Shown piece after piece: positions 16,347 to 27,046 of a stretch of DNA of 64,000 nt (position 1 is its first letter; the number at the start of each line of letters is the position of its first letter). The stretch is from Planctomycetota bacterium. Its GTDB lineage: Bacteria > Planctomycetota > Phycisphaerae > UBA1845. The position numbers and the translations under genes were made by a program. The notes under the pieces are model-generated. The model was not told the origin of the DNA and made no database searches. It saw only the letters and a list, made by a program, of their open reading frames with translations. The stretch spans positions 1-64,000 of the forward strand of contig JACQFE010000056.1 of assembly GCA_016200265.1 (NCBI GenBank), in the 5' to 3' direction.

Positions 16347-19300
16347 ATGTTAGGAGCAAAACAACTTCATCATGATCACGTCGTGCGCCGACTTCTTTCG
16401 GGTGTGATCTCTCTATTTATCCTGATCCTCGATCTTCCGGTTTTTGCCCAAGGACAGCCGCCTGCGGCACAAAAAGATGATCAACCAGCGGGCCTCGACG
16501 CAACGAAGTTATCACCAAATCCTCAGGGCGAAACCGGCGACACCTACATTAACGATAGCTTTGAGGCTGCCGATGCGTTGGCGAAAGCGAAATCCCTTGC
16601 GGCTCGCGCTCGGTGGGCCGAAGCGGCCGCGATCGCTCAGCAGACGATTGAAGGTCAGAACGATCGACTGGTTCGCATTGACAAGGGCGCGTATGCAGGG
16701 GTTCGCGACCAGACAAATGACTGGATCGCAACATGGCCTGCGGCGGGCATCGCTGCGTATCGCGAACTGACCGAATCGGCATTTGCCTCCGCATTGAAAT
16801 CCCTGGTCAATTCGCACGACGTCAGTGAGCTATTGCCTTTGTTTGAGAGATACTTCTGCACGGCCGGTGCGGCGAAGCTCGCAGATTCCATAGGTCGATT
16901 GGCGATTGAATCGGGTGATTTCGATCTGGCACGACATGTGTATCAGCGGGTTCTCGACAAACACCCCGATCGCGATGCACATCGTACGCGATATCGAGCA
17001 ATGCTCATCCTCATCCAGGCAGTGACCGGCGAGCCGGTGTCACCAACCGACAACGAGTCCGCGACGCGGCTGCCATGGAAAGGAAAGGAGCAGAGTCTGA
17101 GAGCGATCCTTGACGATGTGCAAAGTCAGTTTTCCACGATCGCTTCAACATATGCGCGAGCAATGGAGTGGCCGATTTTCGGCGGAGATGCAAGCCGCAA
17201 TCGTGAATGCGAGCTTAGAGTTGACGAGGCCGCACTCCTTTGGCGTTTCCGCTGGCAGGAGACGCCGGAAGAGAATAACACAGGCGCGGGCATCTCCTCA
17301 GAATCGACGAATCATTCGGGGCGTATCCGTTCTCGTGAAACCAGTGATTTTCCAGTCGTCGCAGACGGATTCGTTTTTTCCCAGCATTTTCGTGAAATCG
17401 TCGCGTTGCACCTGAATACGGGAGCATTGGCATGGCGCTTTCAACCGGATGCCAAGTCGCCGGAAACTTCCGGATTTCTCGATGATGGACCTCCGGCGTG
17501 GGATTCGGTCACTGTGCGCGACGGACGTGTGTTTGCCGCACTGCCGGTCATTGACGCCCCCTACTACAACACTGATTCGATTCGCGGAATCAGCGAGCTC
17601 ATCTGCCTCGACGAACAGACGGGTCGAGTGATTTGGCGCACTTCAAGCGGTGAGCCGGATGAACGACTTGCGGAAATCGTTTTTGACTCCAGCCCTCTGG
17701 TTCACAACGGACGCGTCTACGTGATTGGCCGCCGGAAGCGCGCCTTTGGATTTGAAGATTGTTATTTGCTTCGTTTTCGGGCATCCGACGGTACGCTCGA
17801 GTTTCGCACGCACGTGGGAAGCGCGTCAACTTCAGGCCTCGGCGTACAGTTGATCACCAAGGCCGTTGCGGCACTACACGGCGATTCGATTTTCGTTTGC
17901 AGCGCCCTGGGAACGGTCGCCTGCGTTTCCGCGGATACCGGTTCCGTCCGCTGGCTTCGCGTGTATGAACGCGCACGAGGTGACGGTGCGGCGCTGGGCC
18001 GAAGCGGTCGAGACGCGACGCCCTGGCAGGTCAATCCGATCATTTTCAGCGCGGGGCGAGTCTACTGCCTTCCGAACGACGCAAATGAGTTGCTCGTGTA
18101 TTCGGGATCCGATGGACGTGAGCTGGTGCGCATATCGATGGATCGCCTGAACTCAGCGGAAATGATTCTTGGCGTTCGTGGCAATCTCCTGTGGGGAGTC
18201 GGTCGCGAAGCATTCTGCTTTGACCTTGAAAAGCAAGAGCTGAGATGGAGCGCGAAACTCCCCGCGGCATCGACACTTTCCGGTCGCGCTCTGCTTACGA
18301 CGACAAGCGTTCTCATTCCATACCTAAGCGGCTTCGTGCGGCTGGATTCGACAACCGGAGAGCGTTCTGAATCGAAATGGGATGACGAAGGCGAGCCAGG
18401 AAATCTCGTCGCATCGGACGGTCGACTTCTCGTTGCGGGACCGCGCGAGTTGTCCGCCTACGTGCGCAAGTCGGAACTTTGGGAATCGCTTCGAGCGAAA
18501 TTGGCCGCAGGACCGGGCGATCCGCTGCCGGCAATCGAATTGGCCGAAGTTGCAATCGGCGCGGGCGAAACAAAGGAAGCGACGACCGCGCTCGCAGAGG
18601 CCGTTCGACGAACAACCGGTGCGATGGCAAATCCGGCGATCCGGGATCGTATTTTTGCTGATGCCCTGAAGTTCGCGGACACGTTGTCGAAAAAAGACTT
18701 GCTCACGGCGGAATTGCTTGAACTCCTTTATCGTCATGCCTCCGATCTTGCCGCCGATCCGCCTGCAAATCTCTCCTATCGGATTGCGTTTGCATCGCTT
18801 TTTGAAAAAATGAATCAGCCGGAACGGGCGGTGCGACTCTATCAGCAAATCCTCCGCGACCGCACTCTCCGCGAACTGACTCGTTCTAGCGGCGCCGCCC
18901 AACTTACCGGCGGGTCGATCGCTCAATCCAATATCGCCCGACTCATCCAGCAACACGGGAGGAGCATTTACGCCGAATTCGATCGAGAGGCCAGGCTGTG
19001 GCTGGAGCGAGATATGGCCACCGGAGACATTGCATCGCTCAACCGCTTGCTGCAGACGTTTCCAGAAAGCGAATTCGCGGGGCCGGCCGTCATGCGCATC
19101 GCGGAAATTCACTTGAAAAATGGACATGCGGATGCGGCCGCGCGCCAATATGTTCGTGCCTATCACCTTGCGGGGAGTCGACAGAACCGACCAGAACTGA
19201 TGCGACATATCGGGGACGCGTGGGCGAAGGCCGGGAGAACCGAGCAGGCCTATCTCTGGTTAACCAAAGGCGGCCTGGACTTTCCCAATTACAAGTTTGA

Positions 19301-20582
19301 ATACCAGGGTCGGGCGACCACGCTGGTCGAATATCGCGATCGAATGGGACTTGCGAAGAATATGTCGAGTTCGCGGCCGTCGACCAAGCTACCCATCATC
19401 CAACGATTCACGATCAATGCGGAAGGCGCCGCGCTCTTGACGCCGGAATTCGAAAATCTCCCTGCCTCTGATGTGTCGCGTTTCTTTGTTGTATCCGGCG
19501 ATGGACTGATGGCGTACGATGGACGAACCGGCAACAGCCTTTGGAACGCCAAAGTTCCCGCCAAGGGGAACACAACCTTGCTTGTTTCACGCACCGACAG
19601 CGCGGTATTCGCAAGCCTCGATGACGTGTTCGCGCTCGATGCACGCACAGGCGAGCGGCGATGGACGGTGAGCGGCCAGACCCAGCAAATCAAGGAAAAT
19701 GCGGGAGATTGGGAGCAGGCGGGCTCGTTCCGCACCCACGCCATCGCCGGCTCGCGGTTGTTCAGCGCGAATGATGATGGTCGTATTTTCAACATCGACC
19801 TCGAGACCGGTCGCGTCCAATGGGTTCAAAGACATCGACCCGCGCCGCTGGGCAGAATCCGCATTGTCGAGCCCTGGCTTGTATACCACGTCGTTCAGGA
19901 TGCTCGGGCCGCACTGTGCATCCTCGATGCCGAGACCGGAGAGTGGATCGATGGAATTGCAACAGATGAGAAGCGACCGATCGAAGAGTTGTTTGTTACG
20001 CTGGGTGGGCAAATTCTGGTTGTGACGACGCAGTCGATAGCGTCGTATGACATCGAAAATCGAGCGAAGCGATGGCAAGCCGCAGTGACCGGCGCTATCC
20101 GTCGAAGCTCTTTGCTCCTGGATTTGGATGGCTTGTACCTTTCCGATACCGGCTCCGACTTGCGAAAAATCGCGCTGAGCGATGGTCGCATGCTCTGGCA
20201 AACAGAGAAACTCTCGCAACGATCGGATGAGGACATTACCGTCATGCGTGAGGGGTTATCGCTCTTGGTTTCCACGACGACATCGATCAGCGCGGTCGAT
20301 TCATCAACCGGACTGACGCTTTGGCGAGGCACCGTTCCCGAGAAAGTTCACTTCATCAAGCAGGGGCTCAGCGATACACATGTGATGGAATTCAATGCAC
20401 CGCTGGAAGATCGCGACGCTTCGGCAATTTACTTTTATGAACATCGCAACGATACCGGCCTTATCCCACGCGATGGAGTCGTGAACATGGGCATGATCAA
20501 CGATTTGCGAGCATTGATTGCACTGGATGGAGGAGTCGTGATTCAGGTGGGAACGACGATCCGAGGCTACACGGGCACTTGA
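16347..20582 (+). CDS. Giant exported PQQ-like beta-propeller/TPR protein
   Basis: About 1411 residues. A signal peptide (SGVISLFILILDLPVFAQG) suggests export. An Ala-rich helical region near residues 45-170 resembles tetratricopeptide units. A first beta-propeller-like block (about residues 270-720) has PQQ-type blades such as LICLDEQTGRVIWRTSSGE and CVSADTGSVRWLRV. A helical TPR-like section (about 730-1010) follows, and a second propeller block (about 1030-1410) has VFALDARTGERRWTVSG and IFNIDLETGRVQWVQR. Binding of a PQQ cofactor is not implied; these units are usually scaffolds. The start is uncertain: ATG 16347 or GTG 16383 both keep the signal; no good ribosome site. It converges on the next gene with a 16-base overlap of the two 3' ends. 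Confidence 0.8.
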   Translation: MLGAKQLHHDHVVRRLLSGVISLFILILDLPVFAQGQPPAAQKDDQPAGLDATKLSPNPQGETGDTYINDSFEAADALAKAKSLAARARWAEAAAIAQQTIEGQNDRLVRIDKGAYAGVRDQTNDWIATWPAAGIAAYRELTESAFASALKSLVNSHDVSELLPLFERYFCTAGAAKLADSIGRLAIESGDFDLARHVYQRVLDKHPDRDAHRTRYRAMLILIQAVTGEPVSPTDNESATRLPWKGKEQSLRAILDDVQSQFSTIASTYARAMEWPIFGGDASRNRECELRVDEAALLWRFRWQETPEENNTGAGISSESTNHSGRIRSRETSDFPVVADGFVFSQHFREIVALHLNTGALAWRFQPDAKSPETSGFLDDGPPAWDSVTVRDGRVFAALPVIDAPYYNTDSIRGISELICLDEQTGRVIWRTSSGEPDERLAEIVFDSSPLVHNGRVYVIGRRKRAFGFEDCYLLRFRASDGTLEFRTHVGSASTSGLGVQLITKAVAALHGDSIFVCSALGTVACVSADTGSVRWLRVYERARGDGAALGRSGRDATPWQVNPIIFSAGRVYCLPNDANELLVYSGSDGRELVRISMDRLNSAEMILGVRGNLLWGVGREAFCFDLEKQELRWSAKLPAASTLSGRALLTTTSVLIPYLSGFVRLDSTTGERSESKWDDEGEPGNLVASDGRLLVAGPRELSAYVRKSELWESLRAKLAAGPGDPLPAIELAEVAIGAGETKEATTALAEAVRRTTGAMANPAIRDRIFADALKFADTLSKKDLLTAELLELLYRHASDLAADPPANLSYRIAFASLFEKMNQPERAVRLYQQILRDRTLRELTRSSGAAQLTGGSIAQSNIARLIQQHGRSIYAEFDREARLWLERDMATGDIASLNRLLQTFPESEFAGPAVMRIAEIHLKNGHADAAARQYVRAYHLAGSRQNRPELMRHIGDAWAKAGRTEQAYLWLTKGGLDFPNYKFEYQGRATTLVEYRDRMGLAKNMSSSRPSTKLPIIQRFTINAEGAALLTPEFENLPASDVSRFFVVSGDGLMAYDGRTGNSLWNAKVPAKGNTTLLVSRTDSAVFASLDDVFALDARTGERRWTVSGQTQQIKENAGDWEQAGSFRTHAIAGSRLFSANDDGRIFNIDLETGRVQWVQRHRPAPLGRIRIVEPWLVYHVVQDARAALCILDAETGEWIDGIATDEKRPIEELFVTLGGQILVVTTQSIASYDIENRAKRWQAAVTGAIRRSSLLLDLDGLYLSDTGSDLRKIALSDGRMLWQTEKLSQRSDEDITVMREGLSLLVSTTTSISAVDSSTGLTLWRGTVPEKVHFIKQGLSDTHVMEFNAPLEDRDASAIYFYEHRNDTGLIPRDGVVNMGMINDLRALIALDGGVVIQVGTTIRGYTGT

Positions 20583-21343
20583 TTCAATTCCACCGGCATG
20601 GGCCGCGAAAGCTCCGGCACCATCCACGAATGAGCATCCATCGTCTTGTGCAGACTCTTGATCTCCCGAGCCGGGACTCCCACGACGGTGGACATGGGAG
20701 CAACGTCTTCAATGACTACTGCTCCGGCGCCGACGACGGCCTCATATCCCACGCGAATGCTCTGGATGACTGTCGCGCCGATCCCAACAAACGCCCCGGA
20801 TTCGATCATCACCCGGCCGGCAATTCGTGCTCCCGGACAAACGTGCGTCGCGGTGCCGATTAAAGACTCATGGTCGATGATGCACCCCGTGTTCAGGATG
20901 ACGGAGTCACCGATTTGGCAATGGGCGCAGACCAGCGCTCCCGCCGCGATGACGATATTCCGTCCCAGCGAGACATTCCGAGCCAGGTTCGCGGACGGGT
21001 GAATCGCGTTAATGAGTTCGAAGCCCCAATTTTCAAGCCGGTCCGCGAGTGCTCTCCGCACGCCGTTGTGTCCGATGGCTACAATGGCATGGGGTACCGA
21101 AAGACGATCGCGAATGTCGCGCAAATCGTCGGGACGCCCGAGGACCTCGAGACCGTCCACTCTGTGGCCAAGAGCGGCGGGGTTGGAGTCGATAAATCCG
21201 AGGACGTCGTATTTTGCGGCCTGGCCCAGGATATCCAGAACGACGCGTCCATGTCCTCCGCAACCGACGATGACGCAACGCGGCCGTTCGTTCGCTTTCG
21301 GCGAAGTTGGTTTGGTAGGATTATGGGTGGTGAAAAAGGCCAT
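20567..21343 (-). CDS. NeuD/PglD-type sugar O- or N-acyltransferase
   Basis: About 258 residues. The N-terminal half is a Rossmann-like domain beginning RCVIVGCGGHGRVVLDIL, with GFIDSNPAALGHRVDGLEVL. From about residue 120 the sequence runs as hexapeptide repeats of a left-handed beta-helix (NIVIAAGALVCAHCQIGDSV, CPGARIAGRVMIESGAFVGI). His in INAIHPSA and in IIDHESLI match positions used for catalysis in this family. Members acetylate amino sugars such as those in surface glycans. ATG 21343 is chosen over TTG 21349. The position next to an EpsI-like gene supports a role in envelope glycan or sorting biology, but that is inference. Confidence 0.87.
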   Translation of the reverse strand: MAFFTTHNPTKPTSPKANERPRCVIVGCGGHGRVVLDILGQAAKYDVLGFIDSNPAALGHRVDGLEVLGRPDDLRDIRDRLSVPHAIVAIGHNGVRRALADRLENWGFELINAIHPSANLARNVSLGRNIVIAAGALVCAHCQIGDSVILNTGCIIDHESLIGTATHVCPGARIAGRVMIESGAFVGIGATVIQSIRVGYEAVVGAGAVVIEDVAPMSTVVGVPAREIKSLHKTMDAHSWMVPELSRPMPVELNQVPV

Positions 21344-21564
21344 TTTCAAATACGCCGAATCAGTCGGCGGTATCTCGTCTTATCGGTTTTCACATTGATC
21401 CACTGGATGGGATTCGTCCGTATACAGAATGCTGGGCTCCGTACCCAGGCGATGATTGGGCGATAACGCAAGCATCTGAGTCGTAATGCCGGTAGAATAA
21501 TGGCTTAAGAACCAAATTGATTGAAATCGCGGAATGACTGCAACATCACAACGGATATAAGTCA

Positions 21565-22353
21565 TTGCATATCAATGATTTAGAAAGTCATCGTCGCACT
21601 GTGAAAGGCCATCCAAGGTTGCCTGCGCCGTTTTTGATCGCGGTCGGAGCGTTGACTCTCACGGAAATCGTCATTGGTCCTGTGGCCGGCTGGACGAGCC
21701 TACGGACACCGAAGCTGGCACTTCCGCTCAAAGCGCCACTCAGCACGCTGAATGAATCCGTGCTGCTGCCGTTTCGCGTCGTAGAGCGTCAGACACTCGA
21801 AGCGGCCGTCGTTGATGCGCTTGGAACCGACCAATACATCGATTGGTGGCTGGAGAACTCGACAGCCTCGGCGAATAATCCGTTGCGGTATGCGCATTTG
21901 TTCATCACCTACGACAGCGGAGGTAAGAATCTCGTTCCACACACGCCCGACGAATGCCGATTGGGTGCCGGGTATCAATTTGCGCGCGAGCCCGAGAACC
22001 ATGAAATACCACTCTCTCAGCTTCCGGGGAACCAATTGAAGGCGAGAGTGCGACTTTGCACGTTCTTGAAGACCGCCGTGTTCAATAGCCAGGAAGATTC
22101 TGTGGTTTATACTTTCTGCGCGAACGGCCAAATCGTCGCCACACGCAATGACGTCCGGCTGGTCATCAATGATCCAAAAAGAAAATATGCCTACTTTAGC
22201 AAGGTCGAATTGAGTTTTCCAAGGGCGACACGTGAGCAAACTCTTTCAGGGGCGACGAGCGTCTTAAACGTTTTGCTGCCGGCGCTGGTGCGTGACCACT
22301 GGCCGGACATCGACGCCGCAGAAGCCGCGACGTCCGCAGCGACCGGGAAGTGA
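21565..22353 (+). CDS. EpsI-like exosortase-associated protein
   Basis: About 262 residues. A single hydrophobic segment near the N-terminus (residues 23-42) anchors a periplasmic domain. NLVPHTPDECRLGAGYQF carries the His and Cys of the HxPxxC motif seen in EpsI (DUF3485) proteins, which occur as partners or C-terminal domains of exosortases. Exosortases cut and sort PEP-CTERM proteins; EpsI's exact role is not established. No exosortase gene is in this window, but a PEP-CTERM protein lies at 43.2-43.9 kb. The start is unsure: TTG at 21565 or GTG at 21601. The following TPR gene starts 63 bases after the stop, so the two are probably one unit. Confidence 0.75.
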   Translation: MHINDLESHRRTVKGHPRLPAPFLIAVGALTLTEIVIGPVAGWTSLRTPKLALPLKAPLSTLNESVLLPFRVVERQTLEAAVVDALGTDQYIDWWLENSTASANNPLRYAHLFITYDSGGKNLVPHTPDECRLGAGYQFAREPENHEIPLSQLPGNQLKARVRLCTFLKTAVFNSQEDSVVYTFCANGQIVATRNDVRLVINDPKRKYAYFSKVELSFPRATREQTLSGATSVLNVLLPALVRDHWPDIDAAEAATSAATGK

Positions 22354-22415
22354 AATGCAATTCGGAACCTCAGCTCCGAGCCGATAGCAAATTAAGAATC
22401 CAAGGACCCATAACT

Positions 22416-25400
22416 ATGGCAAAGAAACGCTTGAACAAATCCGTCGTTGTAACGATTTCTCTCGTGGGATTTGCAGCGGTGTTCGTCATCGGCGTTTTGA
22501 TTGTTCGTCAGCTCAAGCAAAACGATCCGAAGCATTTCGTCGAAATTGCAGAAAAGGCGGCCGCCCAGGAAAACTGGAAGGAAGCGGCCACATTTTACAC
22601 CCAGGCCGCGGCGGTGAGCCAGGATCCGTCCTTCCTTGTCAATGTCGGCGAAATGTGGCTTCGCGAGGGCGAAGTCGGGCTCGCGTTGCAGCGATGGCGC
22701 GACGCGCTCGTGCAAAAGCCCGAATTGATGGAAGCGCATTTCCATCAAATCACCTTGTTGCTGCAGATCGCCCGCGCCTACGGGACTGGCGAAGGATGGC
22801 AATCCATTGCCGATACCGCGGATGGAATGCTCAAAGTACTGGAGAAGAAGTCCGGCGCTTCGGACAAGGATCGCGCATTCGCGGCGCATGCTCACGGGTT
22901 GGCGCTCGTCAATCTTGAGAGCCGGGGCGAAGAGTCGATGGCGCGGGGCGAAAAGGAGCTCCGTGAGGCCATTCAGCTGTCGCCGGACACCGTCGAATAC
23001 TCGATCGATTTGGCCACGTACCTCGCCTCCAATCAGCGAATCAAGGAGGCGGACGAGTCGTTTCGTGATTTAATTCAACGCTATTCGACCGCAAACGTCG
23101 ACGCGTCGAAAGTACGGCTGGCCTATGCCAAATATTTGGGACGACTCGGAAAAACCATGGAGGCAGACACTGCGTTTCGAGAATCTGTGCAATTGGCGGG
23201 CGGTGATGCGATCGCTGAGAGCGAAGCGCAACTTGGCTATACCAATTTCTTGAGTCAGCAGTGGATCCACACAAGGCGCGATCCTTCAAAAACCGCAGAT
23301 TCCGGGCAGATGTTTGACAAGATCGAGTCCATCCTGAAAACGGAAGTCCAGCGGAACCCGGAAAACTACGATGCCTATCTCCAGCTTGCATTACTCTACA
23401 AGCTTGCCAGTCGATTTGATGACGCCATCCAGGTGTGCGAGCAGCGCCTGCAGAAGGGCGTCGTTCGTAAGGGTGCGGACGCCACAAAAAACCGTGTGGG
23501 CACTTTTACGCTGATGATCTACGCATCCGAGGCATCGCTTGCGAAGTCGCTGCAGTTGGATTCTTCGGCCGATCCTGCAACGAAGGCAAAGGCGTTGGAG
23601 CGGGCCGAGCAATTTGTCACTCAAGCGCGTGGTGAAGCGCCCAATCATCCGAGAATTCTCGGGCAAATGGGCAGGCTGAAAATGGCGCGCGGACTTGATC
23701 GACAGGCGCTTCGTGATTTCGAAGACGCAGACGCCGCCTATAACAACTATGGCACGATCAACTGGGAAAACAAAATGCTGCTCGCGTCGCTGCACTTGAA
23801 ATTGGGTGAATCCGGCGCCGCGCGAACGGTCCTTGAGCGAGTCGTCGATCGCGCTCGTCGCGTCCTCACGAACGAACCGACGTTCTGGAACTTGTACACC
23901 CAATCGCTGTTTCAAACCAACGAGCTCGATCGCGCCCTCAGCGTTGCTGACGGAGTGCTTTCAATCGATCCTAAGAACAATGATGCCATTCAGTTAAAGG
24001 CCGCTATTTTCGAGCGCCAGGACAAACATGCACAGGCCAGCCAATTGATGGAGTCGGCCATTGGTTCGGGTCCGGTGCGAATTCTTCTTAGCGCACGGGC
24101 GGCGACGCTCCAGGGTGATTCCGAAGGCGCGATTCGCATTTTGCGAGATGCATTGGAAAAAGACCCATCGGAAATTCGATTGGTCGGCGCGGCCGTGCAG
24201 GAACTGATCGCTAAGCAACGGTACGCGGAAGCCTTTGCGATTGCCGACCGCGCGATGAAGTTAAGGCCGGATGATTCCAATCTCAAGCAGCTTGTTGTGC
24301 TCTCACGCGGCGATCTTACGCCGGAGCAGCGGGACCAGGCGTTGGTCGAAGTGCTGTCCGCGGAGCCGGATGAATTCAAGCGAGCGCTTGATCTGCTCAT
24401 TTTCTATTGGCGGAAGAACGATCTGCGGAAGACGCTGGAGCAGACGAATCTGGCTGAACACCACCTGATTGCCAAAGACACGCCGCTCTCAACGAACAGC
24501 ACGACAGCTCAACACGTCGCCCTTCTGAAAATCAAGATTCGTGCGGCGGCCCAATTGAATGACGCTGCGGCCCTTGAAGCAGTCCGTGACTCGGCAGTGA
24601 AATTCAACGTCGACGGTGCGGGAGGTAAATCCATTGTCGGGCTCTATTTTATGCAACGCCATGAGTGGAATTCGGCTCTAACTGCCCTCCAGGAAGCTGT
24701 CGCCGCCCAGCCGACGGACTCAGCCTCGCTCACGTCAATCGGGCAATGCCTGCTGGCGATGAATAGGAATGAACAGGCGCAGGATGCGTACGAGCGGGCT
24801 TTGCGCGCGAATCCCAACGAGGGCTTGGCCCATCAAGGAATGGCATACCTCGCACAGCTTCGCGGCGACAACGACACATTCCAAAAAGAGCTCGCGGAGT
24901 GCGAACGTCTGATCCCCGAAGATTCGTGGGTGGATGAGCAGGTCACCATGCGCAACGAGCGTGGAGACCCGGCTGCAGCCATTCAGCGCCGGGAGCGCCA
25001 GCTCGCCGAGAAGCCTGATGATCTGCAAATCCTGCAGCGGCTTGCCTGGCTCTATGAGATCACGAACGACCGAGAGAAGGCGGACGTCACATTTGGAAAA
25101 CTGCTCCAGCACAAGGACAAGGACCAAAAGACGATTCTTTCGGCAGTTGGTTATTACCGGCGATCGGGGCGCGGGGATATGGCCACCGAGTTGCTGAAAA
25201 ACGATATCGACACGAAGTCAAAACCTGAAGAAAAGGCCACGGCGGAACTGATGCTGGCAGGTGAATATCTGCAGCAAAAAGAAAACAAGAAGGCCGAAGA
25301 GACGCTTCTGAACGCGGCCAAGAACCTCCAATCCCCTGAAGTCTTGCAGGCAGTGGCGGAATTCTATTCCAAGTACGCCGATCAACCGGCCAAGGCATTA

Positions 25401-26984
25401 CCGTGGCTTGATAAGGCGATCGAGTCAGCGCGAAAGGATAAATTGCCGCAATTGGCCAATTTGCTTGATGCTCGGATTGGTTGTTTGCTCAGTCGATCTG
25501 TCGGGAATCTCGACGCGGCACGAAAGGACGCCAAGGAACTCGCCGATTCATTTCCCGATTTTCCGCGTAACTTTCTGTGGAACAGTGAAATTCACGCACG
25601 ACAGGGTGACATTCCGGGCGCGGTGAAAGCACTCAATGATTACCTCGAAAAGCGACCCAATGATCCTTATGCGCTGTATCAACGGGCACGTCACCGCATC
25701 GCGCAAGGTCAGCCGACAGCGGCGATGGAAGACTTGCAATTGTTGAAGCGAACCGCGCCCACCGCGCTGCAAATGGAACCTCGTTACCTGTTGTCGAACC
25801 TGCAACACGAAGCGGGGCATAACGAATTGTGGATCGCCGAGCTGGAGTCGATGGTCAAAGACGCGCCGAACTCGTATGCGATCATCGAAAAGCTTGTCAA
25901 CGCCTACGCCGAGCTCCGTCGCTTTGACGATGCCGATCGCGTGGTTACCGCGCAAATCAATCGCGGCGGCGCGGACCTCGATCCGCGCTGGTACTTCTTG
26001 AGAGGACGCGTATCGATCGCTCTCGGCCAGCCGGACAAGGCGCTGGATGACTTCCAAAAAGGTGCTGCTACCGCCAAATTCACCGCCAGTGCGATCGGTT
26101 CGATCCTTGATCTTTACGCGAAAATGGGTCGATTTACGGATGGCGCGGCGTTTTTCGAGCAACACGCGGATTCACGGTCAAAGAATTTCACGACCCTGGC
26201 CAAATACGCGGGATTACTCGCACGCGACAAGAACCTGACCAAGGCCGCGGGCCAATTCCGAACCGCTATGAATTTGGCAATGAGTGAATCGCAAGACGCG
26301 GTTCGATTGGTGATGGAGGAGGTTTTCGCCGCGATTCCCGGAACCGAAGTCGTTGAACAATTTCGAACGGCGCCGGCAGAGCCGAACCTAGTAATCGCCA
26401 ATGATCGCATCTTGATGCTCGCGCTCAGCAAGGCCAACAAATATGACGACGCGTTGCGCGTCGCCGACAAGCTCATCGCCGCGGCGCCCAATGACGCGGC
26501 CCGCGGGGCGCTGCTCGCCGAAAAGGGAAGCATCGACCAGGAATCAGGGCAAATTGACAAGGCGATCGCGGAGTACGAAGAGTCGCTCAAATACGACGCA
26601 CATAATTGGGTCACGCTGAACAACGTCGCGTATTTGCTTTCCGACAAACGCGGCGACAATCAAAAGGCTCTCGACTACGCCGTGCAGGCCGCGAACATCG
26701 CGGAGAATCAGTTCACGTTGGATACGCTTGGCTGGATCTATGTGGGACTGAGCAAGGAATCGCAGGCGGTCGCGGAGTTGAGTCGTTCCATTCGCGTGAA
26801 TTCGGAATACGCGTTGTCTTATTATCATTTGGGCGAGGCGCGTCGGCGGCTCGGCCAGTTCTCCGATGCGGAAGCGATTCTCAAGACCGGGCGCTCCTTA
26901 TCGGAGTTTTCGAAGGACAAGGACCTGACCACGCTGTTCGACAAATCGCTCGAGAAAGTCCGGAAGTCGGACCGGAATCCGTAA
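22416..26984 (+). CDS. Giant TPR-repeat membrane-anchored protein (PrsT-like)
   Basis: About 1522 residues. A hydrophobic anchor (VVVTISLVGFAAVFVIGVL) at residues 9-30 is followed by almost continuous tetratricopeptide-type helices to the C-terminus. Examples are YDAYLQLALLYKLASRFDDA, EQAQDAYERALRANPNEGLA and the final EYALSYYHLGEARRRLGQF. TPR arrays bind proteins or peptides. PEP-CTERM/exosortase loci often carry a TPR protein named PrsT of about 900 residues; this one is much longer but sits directly after an EpsI-like gene, so a related role is plausible. ATG 22416 is supported by AAGGA upstream and by the anchor; an overlapping GTG at 22350 is less likely. Confidence 0.85.
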   Translation: MAKKRLNKSVVVTISLVGFAAVFVIGVLIVRQLKQNDPKHFVEIAEKAAAQENWKEAATFYTQAAAVSQDPSFLVNVGEMWLREGEVGLALQRWRDALVQKPELMEAHFHQITLLLQIARAYGTGEGWQSIADTADGMLKVLEKKSGASDKDRAFAAHAHGLALVNLESRGEESMARGEKELREAIQLSPDTVEYSIDLATYLASNQRIKEADESFRDLIQRYSTANVDASKVRLAYAKYLGRLGKTMEADTAFRESVQLAGGDAIAESEAQLGYTNFLSQQWIHTRRDPSKTADSGQMFDKIESILKTEVQRNPENYDAYLQLALLYKLASRFDDAIQVCEQRLQKGVVRKGADATKNRVGTFTLMIYASEASLAKSLQLDSSADPATKAKALERAEQFVTQARGEAPNHPRILGQMGRLKMARGLDRQALRDFEDADAAYNNYGTINWENKMLLASLHLKLGESGAARTVLERVVDRARRVLTNEPTFWNLYTQSLFQTNELDRALSVADGVLSIDPKNNDAIQLKAAIFERQDKHAQASQLMESAIGSGPVRILLSARAATLQGDSEGAIRILRDALEKDPSEIRLVGAAVQELIAKQRYAEAFAIADRAMKLRPDDSNLKQLVVLSRGDLTPEQRDQALVEVLSAEPDEFKRALDLLIFYWRKNDLRKTLEQTNLAEHHLIAKDTPLSTNSTTAQHVALLKIKIRAAAQLNDAAALEAVRDSAVKFNVDGAGGKSIVGLYFMQRHEWNSALTALQEAVAAQPTDSASLTSIGQCLLAMNRNEQAQDAYERALRANPNEGLAHQGMAYLAQLRGDNDTFQKELAECERLIPEDSWVDEQVTMRNERGDPAAAIQRRERQLAEKPDDLQILQRLAWLYEITNDREKADVTFGKLLQHKDKDQKTILSAVGYYRRSGRGDMATELLKNDIDTKSKPEEKATAELMLAGEYLQQKENKKAEETLLNAAKNLQSPEVLQAVAEFYSKYADQPAKALPWLDKAIESARKDKLPQLANLLDARIGCLLSRSVGNLDAARKDAKELADSFPDFPRNFLWNSEIHARQGDIPGAVKALNDYLEKRPNDPYALYQRARHRIAQGQPTAAMEDLQLLKRTAPTALQMEPRYLLSNLQHEAGHNELWIAELESMVKDAPNSYAIIEKLVNAYAELRRFDDADRVVTAQINRGGADLDPRWYFLRGRVSIALGQPDKALDDFQKGAATAKFTASAIGSILDLYAKMGRFTDGAAFFEQHADSRSKNFTTLAKYAGLLARDKNLTKAAGQFRTAMNLAMSESQDAVRLVMEEVFAAIPGTEVVEQFRTAPAEPNLVIANDRILMLALSKANKYDDALRVADKLIAAAPNDAARGALLAEKGSIDQESGQIDKAIAEYEESLKYDAHNWVTLNNVAYLLSDKRGDNQKALDYAVQAANIAENQFTLDTLGWIYVGLSKESQAVAELSRSIRVNSEYALSYYHLGEARRRLGQFSDAEAILKTGRSLSEFSKDKDLTTLFDKSLEKVRKSDRNP

Positions 26985-27046
26985 GGCACGGCACAGCGCG
27001 CCAAACGCTCGTTTCGCTCAAGGCGGAATCCTATAGAATTCATGCC

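Noticed and set aside
18324-19208. Minus-strand frame of 294 codons inside the giant PQQ/TPR gene
   Set aside because: Shadow of a gene with a clear signal peptide and propeller motifs on the plus strand.
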